A DNA stretch of 64,000 bases, taken from NCBI GenBank assembly GCA_963965975.1, contig OZ014411.1:12106501-12170500 (forward strand). Reading direction: 5' to 3'. The notes below the pieces were generated by a model, which saw only the letters and a program-made list of their open reading frames with translations, made no database searches and was not told where the DNA came from. Position 1 is the stretch's first letter. Each line of letters begins with the position of its first letter. The DNA comes from Xestospongia bergquistia (taxonomy: Eukaryota; Porifera; Demospongiae; Haplosclerida; Petrosiidae). The translations under genes were made by a program, and so were the position numbers. This document shows positions 27,446 through 38,639 of the stretch, in pieces.

Positions 27446-28637
27446 AGCAGCTAGCAGCTTTCAAAAACATCTCAGGCAGTAAAGCAGACAAAATCAAAAA
27501 GGATATAACTAAGATCTTCAAAGAGACTGGCCTCAGAATCACCATCCAAGCCAACCTGAAAGTTGTAAATTTTCTTGACATCACCCTAAACTTGAACAAT
27601 GGTAAGTACTACCCTTATAGAAAGCCGAACGACAAACCAGTCTACATCCACAAGCAGTCCAACCACCCACCTAACATCATCAAGAACTTGCCAGATTCGA
27701 TCAGCAGACGCATCTCCGACATCTCGCATGACAAAGAAATCTTCAACCAAGCTGCCCCCCTCTATGCAGATGCACTCAAATCCTGCGGCTACTCGGAAAA
27801 CCTACATTACAGCGACGAGCAAACGTAACCGACAGCGCAACATCATATGGTTCAACCCACCATTCAGCAAAAATTTATCAACGAACGTAGGCCAAAAATT
27901 CCTAAAGCTGATCGCCAAGCATTTCCCGGAAAACTCAAGACTACACAAAATATTCAACAAAAACACTGTTAAAGTCAGCTACAGCTGCATGCCAAACCTA
28001 GCCAACATCATCAAGGCACACAATAATGAGGTCTCAAAGGACACCAGCATGCGCACGCAGAAACCCTGCAACTGCCGAAAAAAAGACCTATGCCCACTAA
28101 ACGGCGAATGCCAGTCCAATAACATCATCTACAATGCAGAAGTCGAAAGCATGAGAAGAAATGAGAAAAAGGTGTACATAGGCCTAACCGAACACGCCTT
28201 CAAGCAGAGATATTCCAACCACATGCAATCAATTAGGCACGAGAAATACGGAAATAGCACGGAACTATCGAAGTATGTTTGGCAATTGAAGAAAGAAGGT
28301 GAGGAATTCAAAATTACCTGGTCAATAAACCGAAGGGCACAAGCCTACTCCAACACAACAAAGCGGTGCAACCTTTGCCTAACGGAAAAGCTCTCTATCA
28401 TCAACGCCGACAAAACCACCAACCTGAATAAAAGATCCGAACTCGTCTCAAAATGCCGACACGAAAACAAGTACTATTTAGCACATTTCTCTAGGGATAA
28501 AACATAGTTAACACCTCGATGCTATATAACCAGCCTGTAAATAGAGCAGTATCCAGCTGTCTGACGATCGCATAACGCGTGAAACTCAGAGTAACAGCAA
28601 CACAGCGAGAGCTCTGTTCTTTTGTCCTTTAATTCTG

Positions 28638-28691
<54 letters not shown>

Positions 28692-29256
28692 ACTTTTTGC
28701 TGATTGTTCAGATTAGTATGCACCATGTCATGAATGAAGTAAATTTACATAGTACTAACATTATCAAGTGCATCTAGATTAGCTCCACTGTTAATCAAAA
28801 GTGTGGCAACATCAGTCCTTCCATTATCTGCAGCATCGTGCAAAGGAGTCCTTTTGTCCTAAAAGATATACAATAAGGCCATATTAAGTAAACCAATTTG
28901 TAAATGATGTACTGTTTTATTTATTGCTAATAATTATTATTCAGATGATTTTGAATAACAGCAGTAGTTTCATTATTTATAATAATATTGTTTTTTTTCT
29001 GAAATGACTACATAACAATCAAAATTGTTTCTATCATAAATTTCTGTCAATATAAGGCTGATGGTCTACTTTGTTCTAATTACGAGTATAGATAAGACAA
29101 CAGATCGCTAAACTTATAAGACATATAAATAGACAAAGCAATGACATTGACTAGTTAGTGCTAGGGTTGTAGATATATCAGTAGTGGTTATTCTATAGTA
29201 AGTGATGAGCCTATACATATATATGGATGAACATCTGTTATATATAAATATGTGTG

Positions 29257-29306
<50 letters not shown>

Positions 29307-32300
29307 CTACATTTTGCTTATCTGGCATAATAATTTGTAATAAAAAGTTATATACATTTAATTTTTTTCTATTCATTTTTATGTTCAGATTAAATTGGTT
29401 TTGTAAGTGGTGTTCTGTTTAATGTGCTTATTTGTTATTCAAACGATTTGATTGACATTAGCAATACTTTCATAATTTATAATAATGTTGTAATTGTTTG
29501 AAATGACTAATAGTTAGAATTATTTATATCATAACAGTCTACTTAATGCTGTCAATTAAAATCTGGTGGTCTACATTGTTGCTATTTTGAGATAAAGTAA
29601 CAAAGTAAACAAACCATTAAAATTATACAAGAGAGAAATAAACAAAGCAAGGACACTGACTAGTTAGAGCTAGAGTTGGAAATATTATTAGTGCTGATTA
29701 TTTTATAGGTAATGATGAGCCTACTCACACATAGAGATAAATCTGTACATGTAGTGTAAGTTATTGTATCTACAGGAAATTTCTTTGACAGAAAATGTAA
29801 CAATAAACTGCCTGTTTATTGACACTGCTTGAGTCTTCTCTCTTTTACTTATCATTGCAACTTTGCTAACCCTTGAATGATTACAATCATGAAGTAAGTC
29901 ATGTTACATTCTCTCAGAGAGTATGGCATATTCTCTGAGAGAATGTAACGTGACTTGCTTGGACGTTCATGCACATTTACACTACACCACCTGTATCTTA
30001 GTTGACAGTACTTATAGCATTTACAAAGGCTCTATTGATACTCCTTTAGGAAATGATGATTCAAAATTTAAGATATGGCTGTAAATTAAATGGCCATCAC
30101 TTAACATATCATATACCATAAATTACTTATAAATTGTCTATGCTGACATAAGTATCTTTTTGTGATTACATGTCATATAAAAATGGGAGTGGGAGGAGCA
30201 TTAAATGCCTCAGCAAATAATTGAAATGTCTACTTTCTCTTCACTAATCATGTTACTATATTTAGACACTCATACTATTGACAAATGGAGATTTGCTTTG
30301 ATTTTTATATTAGAGATTATAGTAATAATAAATTTTATTGTCTCTGCTGCTACTTCTCAAAAGGACTCATGCAACACCACCACTGGCTAAAGAAGCATAT
30401 TTTGGCACAATACTTACTCTTCTGTTGCCCATAGTTTGTTGTCATGATGTAGGAAATGTGATTTTATTTGAGTATTTTTAAGCAAAAACTAAGCCAAAGT
30501 TTAATGCTACATAGTTATTCTTTTTGGCAGTTCTTGTTTTTTAAGTATGTGTCTCCAAAACTAGAAATGTAGCTAACATAGGAAAAAGTAGATATTTCAA
30601 TTTTTTGCTAGTCCACTACACACTCCTCTCCCTACTTATAAAAATTATTTTATACAAGCACACTTTATCTCTCAATGTATAATGTCGGAATATAATACTC
30701 TAAGTAATAAACACTATCCTTGTATATTTACTAAGTTGCTACTTAGATTGTCAACCAATTTATATTATAATTATAATGAAATAAACATAATTAAGACACT
30801 GACTAATTAGTGGATTATAGTAAGTGCAGGCATTTTGCTTATAATGTGCTGATATGTAGGCAATTGAAAGTATGAGATAATTTCATTCTAGCTTATAGTC
30901 TAATTAGTTTCACATTTTCAAGCAAGTCTACCCTCCACATACACAACTTTAAGCACAGAATCACTTAACTATACACACAACAATGATTTGTTTATAATAC
31001 CTGACACCAGATAACCTATGTAAATTATGTAAATAAGCACTGTACATTACAGATACAATGTTATCTTCTTTTAATATAAGCTAGTATAATAATCACTTTT
31101 GTCTTTGTAATTGTTTTAGGATTGTCTATATATATATATACTTACTGGAGGCGACTAAACCACAAATAAGTACATAATTACATGTATTAATAACATAATG
31201 ACATGAAAAATATAGTTAAGTAAAAAATGACAACATGTTCAATAATTGAGACACTTACTGTGTTAATGGCATCCACTTTCATACCAGCTTTTAGTAGCAC
31301 ATTAGCTACATCATTGTTGCCAAAGAAAGCAGCATAGTGAAGAGCAGTATCATTGTCCTACATAAAGATAATGTCAATATTTATAATCAATTAACTTTAT
31401 AATATATAGCTACATCTAATGTTACATTACAAAAGGTAGGTAAAATAATTCAATATTATTTGACTAATGTGTAAAGAGAAATTGATAATTTGTGATATCA
31501 GCAGTAGTATTTCTGATGGCTAGTTATGAAATGTTTGAAGATTGAAGAATTTGTCCAATTATATCACAATATATTTATACAATCTCTAAATGAATGTCAC
31601 AAAATGATGTCACATAACTATAACAAGAAACCGTAATGATTCTAATAATAATTTTTTTGATAATATTCTATTATAAACATAAGTCATTAAAACAATTAAA
31701 ATAAAAACATTTAAACATTTAAATTAAAGTTATACTAGAGATTATATTCCAATATATGTTTAAACTATAAGTAATATGAAGTAATTAACATAAATTATAA
31801 AGAATAGAATAATTGACAATCCATTGCTATACACAACACATGATGACCAGAAAATATGATGTGTGTGTTCTCTATGAAATTACTATCATTCATCATTAAA
31901 TTTAATTACTCCCTGATCATTTACTTTACATAGAAAGTTGATAAAACACTGAGAAGTAGTAAACATTAAAATTAAATTCCAAATATATGTGCTTGTCTAT
32001 TATTTTAAAGTAATTATATGTACATTTCTACAAGTAGTAATGATAATTGTAATTATAGAATTTAGTAATAAATGTAATTGATTGCTGTTAAAGTAAAGGT
32101 ATTTGTTGAAATGATCAAGTAATTTGATGGAAAAAGATTGTGTTGAGACTGTATTGGGCACATTACTATTACATACTATAGTAAATATTTGATACTAACT
32201 ATGTCAACAGCATATGCATTAGCTCCATTCTTAATCAAAAGTTTAGCAACTTCAGTCTTTCCATTTTCAGCAGCAAAATGCAAAGGAGTCTTCTTGTCCT

Positions 32301-35300
32301 AAAAGATATAGACAACATTAATAACAATATACAAAGTAACATGTATATAGACTAGTACACTATGCCAGATTGTTGACTAATACTTTAAATTTTTTCACAA
32401 TGTAACTAATTGTTATAACAATGTATATAGGTATTGTATGATGATATATGTTTGATACTATCGATTTATCATAGATATATGTGTACCATACAGTGATATG
32501 ATGATGATAAATGGTTGATTATATAAGAAGCACTGGACATGGAACATCAACTCTACTAGTGTTGTTTTAATATTTTGGTTCTAGAACTAAATCTAAATTT
32601 AGTACTGTTTTTATTTTAGTACTAGTAACAATACTGGAACAAATACTATACTAAAATAATTTGAATCCAAGGTACTAGAAGAAGTAATGACTATCCATGT
32701 ATTTCTGTTGTGACTCAGTAGGTTGTAGTTTGGGCCTGTATTAAGATTGTCTAGTAGCAACATAGTGTAATTGTCTTGTATTCTAGTTCTGGAGTCTATA
32801 TGGACACAGTTCTTTATTGAGTTGTGCTATAGAATTCCAAACGAAAACCTATAGTGCAGTTGTCCTCTTATTTATAAATACTATAGCTCAACTGTAGTGA
32901 ATTTTCTCTAGTCTCTGTGTGTAATTTACTTTGTATGTATATATATGTGTGAGTTCAAGTATATAGACACATAATTAGCGAGAGATACAATATAAAAAAA
33001 ACTTCTCTCTAGAGCATATCAATAGGTGGTATAAATATTATATGTTACTGGATAAGAATGTGTTTGGTTGACTATATACTATTTGATAAGATATACTATT
33101 GTACATGTACAATTGACATAGTCTTATTGAGATTTTAATATCTTCATGTCAAATCATATTGATCCATCACTGACATAACATAACATGCAAGAAAATTCAT
33201 ATACTTTGTTACAAGTTTGATTTGAATTGATACATTTCTACAAGTAGTAATGATAATTATAATTGAAAAAAAGTAGTTGCAATTGTAATTGATTACTGTT
33301 GAACTAAAAGTAAGGATAATGTTGAAATGATCAATAAATTTTAATGCAAGACAATTACTTTGACACTGTAATGGAAACATTACTAGCATGTGGTATAGTA
33401 AATATTTGATACTATTATACTAACCTTATCAATAGGATCTAGATTAGCTCCATTGTTAATCAGAATTTTAGCAACTTCCAAATTTCCATGTTGTGCAGCT
33501 ACATGCAAAGCAGTCCACTTGTACTAAAAGATACAGACAACATTAATAACACAATACAAAGTGATACATGATGATGTAAATAAACTGTACTCATACATCA
33601 TGAAACATTGTTGACTACTACTTTAAATTTATTATGGTATAACCAATTGTTATAACAATATAGGTGTAGTGTGATGATATAAGTTTGATATTACTGATTT
33701 GTTATTAAAAATGTATGTCAACTGATATACATCTATGAACTTATATATGTCACTGACATCAACTAGTGTTGTCTTTGTATTTTGCTACTAAAACTAAAAC
33801 TAAGGTTAGAACTTCACTTTTCCACAATATTGCACAATTTTTCTACCTGAGGAGCTAGAACTAATACTTAACTAAAATGATTTCATTTTAAGGTAGCAGA
33901 ACTAGTAATGATGTTCCATGTATTCCTGCAATGTCCTAGATCATTGTTTTGATACCTTATTTAGAATATGCAATACCAATATAGTATTTCTGTAATCATC
34001 CTGTATTTTAGTTAGGGTTGAGTCTATGTAGACACATTCTCTCTATTTTTAATGTAAATGTTATTGATCCATTACTGAGTTAACATAAATTTAATAAAGA
34101 GAAATCCATCCTTTCTATTACCCTTAGAATGATATCTGTAAGGCTGCATATACTGACAGTCACACCAACTGTTTTGACACTATATTTTGCTAAAGTGTGA
34201 CCATTTTGCTACACCAAGGTTGTCAGTATAAACTGTCAAAGAAAGTGATGATCTCTTCTTAAAAGCAATTTTCTTCCATGTCCACAAGACTGGCATATGC
34301 ATTTCTAAGTAGAATGCAAACTTTATCAACATTTCACAATATTCTGGTGCTCCTTTTGGGTGGTTATTGGCTGCAGGGATTAGACTGTATACTGTATTCC
34401 GGTAAGGAAGATATTATATATCAAGGTTAATGGTTAATTATTCATTATTTAATCATTTAATATAATTATTATTGATTACTTATTGGTGTATTTAAGATAG
34501 GTTATTTCATTTTTGTCAGAGGAAATAGAGAGATACCGAGCGAGAAATTGTTACATGTTATTCGAGGTCGTTATTACTTGTTGTAACTTTTCTTCTTTTT
34601 CTGTTGGTCGATGTTACTATTTCTTTTGTTTTCCCATATTGTTGTTAAAGTATTCATTATAACTTGCTATTGAGTTACCATTTGGCAACTGTTCACATGT
34701 AACTCGGTTACTTCAGGGTTATGTACTTGCTTTTTATGAAATTTAATGCAACCTGTCATTGAGTGATTCAAAATTTTGCACACAATAAATAGAGTTTCTT
34801 AAACAATTAGGTGTATTTCAACTGTTTACTACATTGTGTACATAGACTTGAGCTAATACTTGAGCTAGTATGAACTGTAACTCTTTCGACTATACAACTA
34901 CATGCAACTGACCGACTTTGAATTTTTAACACAAAACTGTACACTGAAAATGATGTCTTAATCTTAAGTTGCTTTTGTTTAAGTCATTGGTGATGTCCTA
35001 ATCAAGACATAAATACAATAGTATAACAGTCAGAAGAGACTGTAGTCCGTTCTGTGATTAGTATACAAAACAAGCAGAAATGAAACATTGGCAAGAATGG
35101 ATGTATTTTTATTAGGTTAACAAGTGTGTATGTAGAAGTATGTTGTCTGTATAATGTGAATATGTGACTGATTATCATCAATCACTAACAATCTATACTG
35201 AAGGAATGTTAAGTAAAAGTAAGGGGAGAATATTACTCCTTGCTGCTGTTTTGGACTTGCTATTTCAATTTACCACAAGGAAGAATTGACGAAAGAGCTC

Positions 35301-37056
35301 TCTGGTGAAGATATTCCTGTCAAAAACAACACTTATTACTGGAGAGGGCTTTTGGAAGATGAAATTTGTAAGTACCAAAATGGTATGCTATCTTTTCCTT
35401 TATAATTTTATTGATGATTGTTATTTCAATACAGAAACTTGTGAAGGTGAGCTCCTTAATGAGTCAGAAGATTTTTCTGACTTGTCAGAAAAATTGTCTA
35501 CCTCTCTCCTCTATTGAGCACCAAAACTTCATTAAAAGAAAATAAGCATGGAGTTACAGGAGCTTTTTTAGTTAGAGTAAGATGGACTAGGCAAGGCAGT
35601 GGAAGTTGGGAAGATGGGGAGGTGCAAAGCTATTACATATCCTGTTATATTATTAGTATATTGTATATAAATAAAGCAATATCAGTTTTGGTAAATGAAT
35701 GTTCCAAAGGAAAAGGAAGAACGGACTTTATCTAGCAAACTTGAAAATTACCAGGTTTCACTATAGCTATACTCAAATAAAGAAAAATGTTGTTGTGAGT
35801 TTAACCTTTTTATGCACTTGTAAATTAATATTACTTCTTATACTTGGAAAATGTCATCATATACCATCCAAGTCTCTTATGATTATTTACTCACTTATAT
35901 TCACCTAAAATTGTTTTGCCTAGACTATCTTTAGTCAATTAATCATTTTAGTTATGTTGTTGTGAACATGAGTGTTGTGGTCCAGGAAACAATTTGACTT
36001 TCATAAAAAGATATTCATCATATAATACCAATGATTCATTAATGAATATTATCCCTTCTATGGTATTACCTTATATGTAATTGTAGTACAAATGCTAGCT
36101 ATAGTCACATTCTCTGGGTACATGTACTTATATAATAATACATAGTAGTATACTCTGCTGAAATAATTATTGTAATACTTATATTACATGTATAAACATC
36201 AGATCTATTATTGATGTATAAGGCTCACTGAAAACATTACTATAATGTCTAATGTACAAATTGTTATGTAACTAAACTATTCTGATTACATGATAATGAG
36301 AATGTAGAGCATATAACGCAAGTATTCTATCCCATTAAACATTAAATCAGCAAGTACTGTCAATACTTGTACTAACAGATCATGTACATATAGGAGGACA
36401 TTAGACTAACAGTTCACACTTTTCCTATAGTGAAACAAAGTAATTTATTTATTACAGTAGTAACTCTTTTTTAGAAAAAAGTGATGCTAATAGTGAAGTT
36501 AAACAACAGAATCATTTTGTAAACTGTTGGCTTAAAAATAAATTAACTCGAAACTATTGCTGTTTATTTTTTTCTATATTTTAAAGAGCTATATGATATC
36601 ACTGGACAAAACACTTAGTATTATATTACAGTTTAGTGAGCTTTGTTGACATGATTATGTGACATAAAAAGAACACTTCATAACTTACTCATTATTGCTC
36701 ACAGCTCTGTTGAGATTACTTTTTCATATCAGAGAGTCAAACTTATATTGTATTTGTACTATATTGCATGTTTGTATCTATGTAATTATGGCTACTTTGT
36801 GTCCTTTAAACTATTGTTAAATATGCCATCAAATAAAAAAATGAAATTAAATCTCATATGGTAATCTCTGATACGCAAACAATAAATGACTATTATGAAT
36901 ATAAATAATGCATAATGAAGAAAGCTCATGGTGTAACCTTAACTCATGCAGTCATCTGAAACAAATCTGTTTCATTTTTATACTGTCTATTATGTCCTCT
37001 CCCATTCCATTCCAGTGATTCAGAATCAGAAAAACTCTTATCAATATTAAATACAT

Positions 37057-37130
<74 letters not shown>

Positions 37131-38057
37131 TTGTATGTATGTATGTATGTATATATAACTCTCATATTTATCAACATTTCCGACTTCATTGCTAATGGTA
37201 AAGACAGTCCAAGTTCATTATCAATAAATATCAAATATACCTAATGACATTACTGAATATCACGAGAATTATATTGTTATACATATTTCATTGGTATCAA
37301 AGTCACTACTTCAGAAATTGTGATAATTTATAAAGTATACTAAATTTGTTAGATATATTTACAGTTCGAAGTGATTATAACAAGTCACATGACATAATAT
37401 ATCATATAAAATATCTAGCTTGCTCATAGAAATGTAACAATGTCGCTAAATTTTAGAATATAGCATACTAAACAAGGCAAAAAATTACATGGAATGTTAC
37501 ATTTATTAAACACATATGTATATATGTACATATACAATGTATTCATATATGAATTACAACAGAATTGTTACTATATCTGAATGCTCACCTCATCAGTGGA
37601 ATTAGGCTTAGCATGATTCTGTAAAAGAAATAACACAATCTCAGTGTGACCATTAGTTGCTGCAGCAATCAGTGGTGTGTCATTGGACTACAAAAGAGTA
37701 CATGATAATGTTTATTACTATTTATGTATTGACAACCTGATTGTTAAATATATCATCAACAGTTGGAATGTAACATATACATACATCATTAGAGTTGGCA
37801 ACTTACAATATCTTTGTCATGATAATTTACATTTGCACCTAGCTCAATCAAGGACTTGACTTTTTCAAAATTTCCATCATCGGCTGCTTCATACAACTCG
37901 TAATTCTATTACAAAGACAGACATGCATATATCATGTACTGAAGTATAGTGATCTTTATAAGAATATTCTGTCTATACAATAACATTGATGTGTGTATCA
38001 TATATATAGGTATAATAGGTATAATGACACAGTTATAGAGAGACTTACCAGTGACAT
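21869..38057 (-). CDS. Gene B: ankyrin-Roc-COR-death domain protein, complete
   Basis: Fifteen exons on the minus strand, in transcript order: 38049-38057, 37807-37905, 37589-37687, 33425-33523, 32200-32298, 31259-31357, 28760-28858, 26088-26186, 25598-25688, 23713-25541, 23214-23667, 23096-23158, 22932-23003, 22037-22315, 21869-21894. All junctions are GT-AG and phases agree; the total is 3516 nt, 1171 residues plus TAA. Exon 1 encodes only Met-Ser-Leu. Exons 2-8 each encode one 33-residue ankyrin repeat and exon 9 a last partial one. Then follow Roc-COR, the second COR-like exon, two acidic linker exons, a death domain and an 8-residue tail. No kinase is present. It is the intact member of the cluster. 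The 3.9-kb intron 3 and the introns around exons 4-8 contain repeats and transposon relics. The final 26-nt exon rests only on a good acceptor, the correct phase and an AATAAA beyond it. Confidence 0.87.
22037..22315 (-). CDS. Gene B exon 14: death domain
   Basis: It encodes about 93 residues with a death-domain pattern: VSAKWQEIGNLLGV in helices 1-2, then a helix with SKMLQSWFDN (conserved Trp), and a final helix AIEICQFLVKES. It enters and leaves in phase 1, like the gene A equivalent. The sequence is clearly divergent from the death domains of A and C, so binding partners may differ. Confidence 0.75.
23214..23667 (-). CDS. Gene B exon 11: C-terminal COR-like domain
   Basis: It begins GLFPATVVALLNRKE in phase 0 and ends in phase 1 after WMKGF. 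Length (454 nt) equals the gene C exon. The WMEIYW motif corresponds to FYWIEVY in genes A and C. The middle part is the most diverged of the three. Confidence 0.78.
23713..25541 (-). CDS. Gene B exon 10: Roc GTPase and COR-like region
   Basis: One 1829-nt exon. It has the P-loop GPPAVGKTS, then STAIADRPIRAVEKV, the G3 motif DSGGQPQFADVSRAF, and a G4-like GTYEDK. Between G2 and G3 lie roughly 150 residues rich in Lys, Ser, Asp and Glu that do not align with genes A or C. The COR part (FPVNNMCLKNRQNL, IFTNPQYFLDALSNIIR) does align. The donor CAG|GTAAG keeps phase 0. Confidence 0.88.
27408..27447. repeat. Perfect 40-nt palindrome around a TA microsatellite
   Basis: CTAAATT, a TA tract, then AATTTAG form a palindrome without any mismatch. 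It borders the left end of the Penelope-like element. Confidence 0.85.
27443..28640 (+). mobile_element. Penelope-like retroelement, 5' truncated, with GIY-YIG endonuclease
   Basis: From about 27456 the + strand encodes the end of a reverse transcriptase (VVNFLDITLNLNNGKYYPYRK, SNHPPNIIKNLP, SISRRISDIS), typical of Penelope-like thumb regions. After a frameshift near 27795-27810 it continues as a linker with a Cys cluster (CNCRKKDLCPLNGEC) and a GIY-YIG nuclease (KVYIGLTEHAFKQRYSNH), ending in TAG at 28505-28507. Most of the RT, including its active site, is missing. A 3' tail of about 130 bp, less AT-rich than the surroundings, follows, and the element is bounded on both sides by TA microsatellites. 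It lies antisense in the intron between gene B exons 7 and 8. Confidence 0.88.
27599..28507 (+). pseudogene. Penelope-like RT/GIY-YIG remnant coding frame
   Basis: The true product reads in frame with 27592 up to about 27805 and in frame with 27599 after that, so the open stretch from 27599 is only authentic in its 3' three quarters. The nuclease keeps the GIY-YIG-like VYIG, the downstream Arg (KQRYSNH) and a region with Glu; the catalytic core therefore looks intact, but without the RT core the copy cannot be autonomous. Confidence 0.8.
28641..28686. repeat. TA microsatellite
   Basis: About 23 uninterrupted TA units immediately after the Penelope-like element tail. Confidence 0.9.
28925..29730. 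repeat. Tandemly duplicated intronic block
   Basis: The segment around 28925-29225 recurs in diverged form at about 29440-29730. Shared landmarks are TTTATAATAAT(A/G)TTG, GAAATGACTA, ACTAGTTAG(T/A)GCTAG and GATGAGCCTA. A weaker third piece is at about 30775-30850. A TA microsatellite (29261-29308) separates the first two. Confidence 0.65.
29892..29960. other. Long intronic hairpin, two arms of about 28 nt
   Basis: AAGTAAGTCATGTTACATTC runs on into CTCTCAGAG and is followed, after a loop of roughly 11 nt (TATGGCATATT), by its reverse complement with two mismatches. It lies in the gene B intron between exons 6 and 7. It could be a miRNA-like precursor or a small snap-back repeat; nothing decides between them. 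Confidence 0.75.
32200..33523 (-). repeat. Exon-plus-intron tandem duplication in gene B (exons 4 and 5)
   Basis: Exons 4 (33425-33523) and 5 (32200-32298) are 1225 nt apart. Their flanks match on both sides: AAAAGATA(T/C)AGACAACATTAATAAC before, and ACATTTCTACAAGTAGTAAT and GTAAATATTTGATACTA after. The unit is therefore one ankyrin exon with its introns. Confidence 0.85.
35280..35640 (+). other. Coding-like remnant of unknown type in gene B intron 3
   Basis: Short open pieces on the + strand look protein-like (ELTKELSGEDIPVKNNTYYW; then TGAFLVRVRWTRQGSGSWEDG) and are separated by stops and possible splice sites. They lie within 34.0-35.9 kb, a stretch of intron 3 with no counterpart in gene C. 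Probably a decayed transposon or inserted gene piece. I do not recognise it. Confidence 0.3.
37041..37152. repeat. Compound TA/TACA microsatellite palindrome
   Basis: About 30 TA units are flanked by CATACATACAT on the left and TGTATGTATGTATG on the right, so the whole block is nearly self-complementary. Confidence 0.85.
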
Positions 38058-38129
38058 CTTAAACTCTTAATATCACTGTTCTTCTCACTGCTTTCTCTAA
38101 TATCAAGTTTTCTTTAGATAATACAACTA

Positions 38130-38626
38130 AGGCCTGATCGCGTTCACCTTGCCGGTAAAAAAATTATCATAACTTTCTAATAAGTCGACCAAATTCAAAA
38201 TTTAAAAGTCAAGTGTTTCCTGACAAACATCCGGTACTTTTGACGTCATTTTTTATATGATAGGACCCACAAGAACAAGATTTGTTGTACTTTCCATAAG
38301 CAAAGTATAGGAGATGCCATTGACCACGATGAATGTGATCTCGTGAATTTCGTTAATCAATAAAATGGCTGCCGTTTGAAAAGAGAAAACAGTATGGTCA
38401 GAAATTCATTCTATCTGTAAAATTTTAATCATATAGATATAGGTAAAAGTACTATACTACTGTAGCAAATATATTTGCTCTTACAGAAGAGAAAATCAAC
38501 TCTGCGTGGGCTTTATTTTATAAGAATAACACCACAAGTATTTAATTTATGATCTGTGGTATGTGTTATGTATACTGCTTACACCCACTACTAATTTCCG
38601 GCGGCAAGGTGAACGTGAACAGACTT
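38130..38626. mobile_element. MITE with TA target site, upstream of gene B
   Basis: The left end AGGCCTGATCGCGTTCACC(TTGCCG) and the right end, read on the other strand, AAGTCTGTTCACGTTCACC(TTGCCG), form 25-bp terminal inverted repeats with five mismatches. TA is present on both sides (38128-38129, 38627-38628). The 497-bp interior has no transposase. TA duplication fits a Tc1/mariner-type non-autonomous element. Its edge is about 70 bp from the gene B start codon, so it may overlap the promoter. Confidence 0.8.
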
Positions 38627-38639
38627 TAGTGCGTGACAT

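Noticed and set aside
29188..29376. 62-codon minus-strand frame
   Set aside because: Most of it is translated TA microsatellite (Tyr-Ile repeats).
29892..29960. Interpretation of the hairpin as a bacterial-type terminator or a CRISPR repeat
   Set aside because: The context is an animal intron, there is a single unit and no repeat-spacer periodicity.
34392..34810. Possible solo LTR (TG start, TATA-like box, AATAAA)
   Set aside because: No matching second copy, no inverted TG/CA ends that fit and no target-site duplication were found.
36944..37234. 96-codon minus-strand frame
   Set aside because: It consists largely of translated TA/TACA microsatellite.
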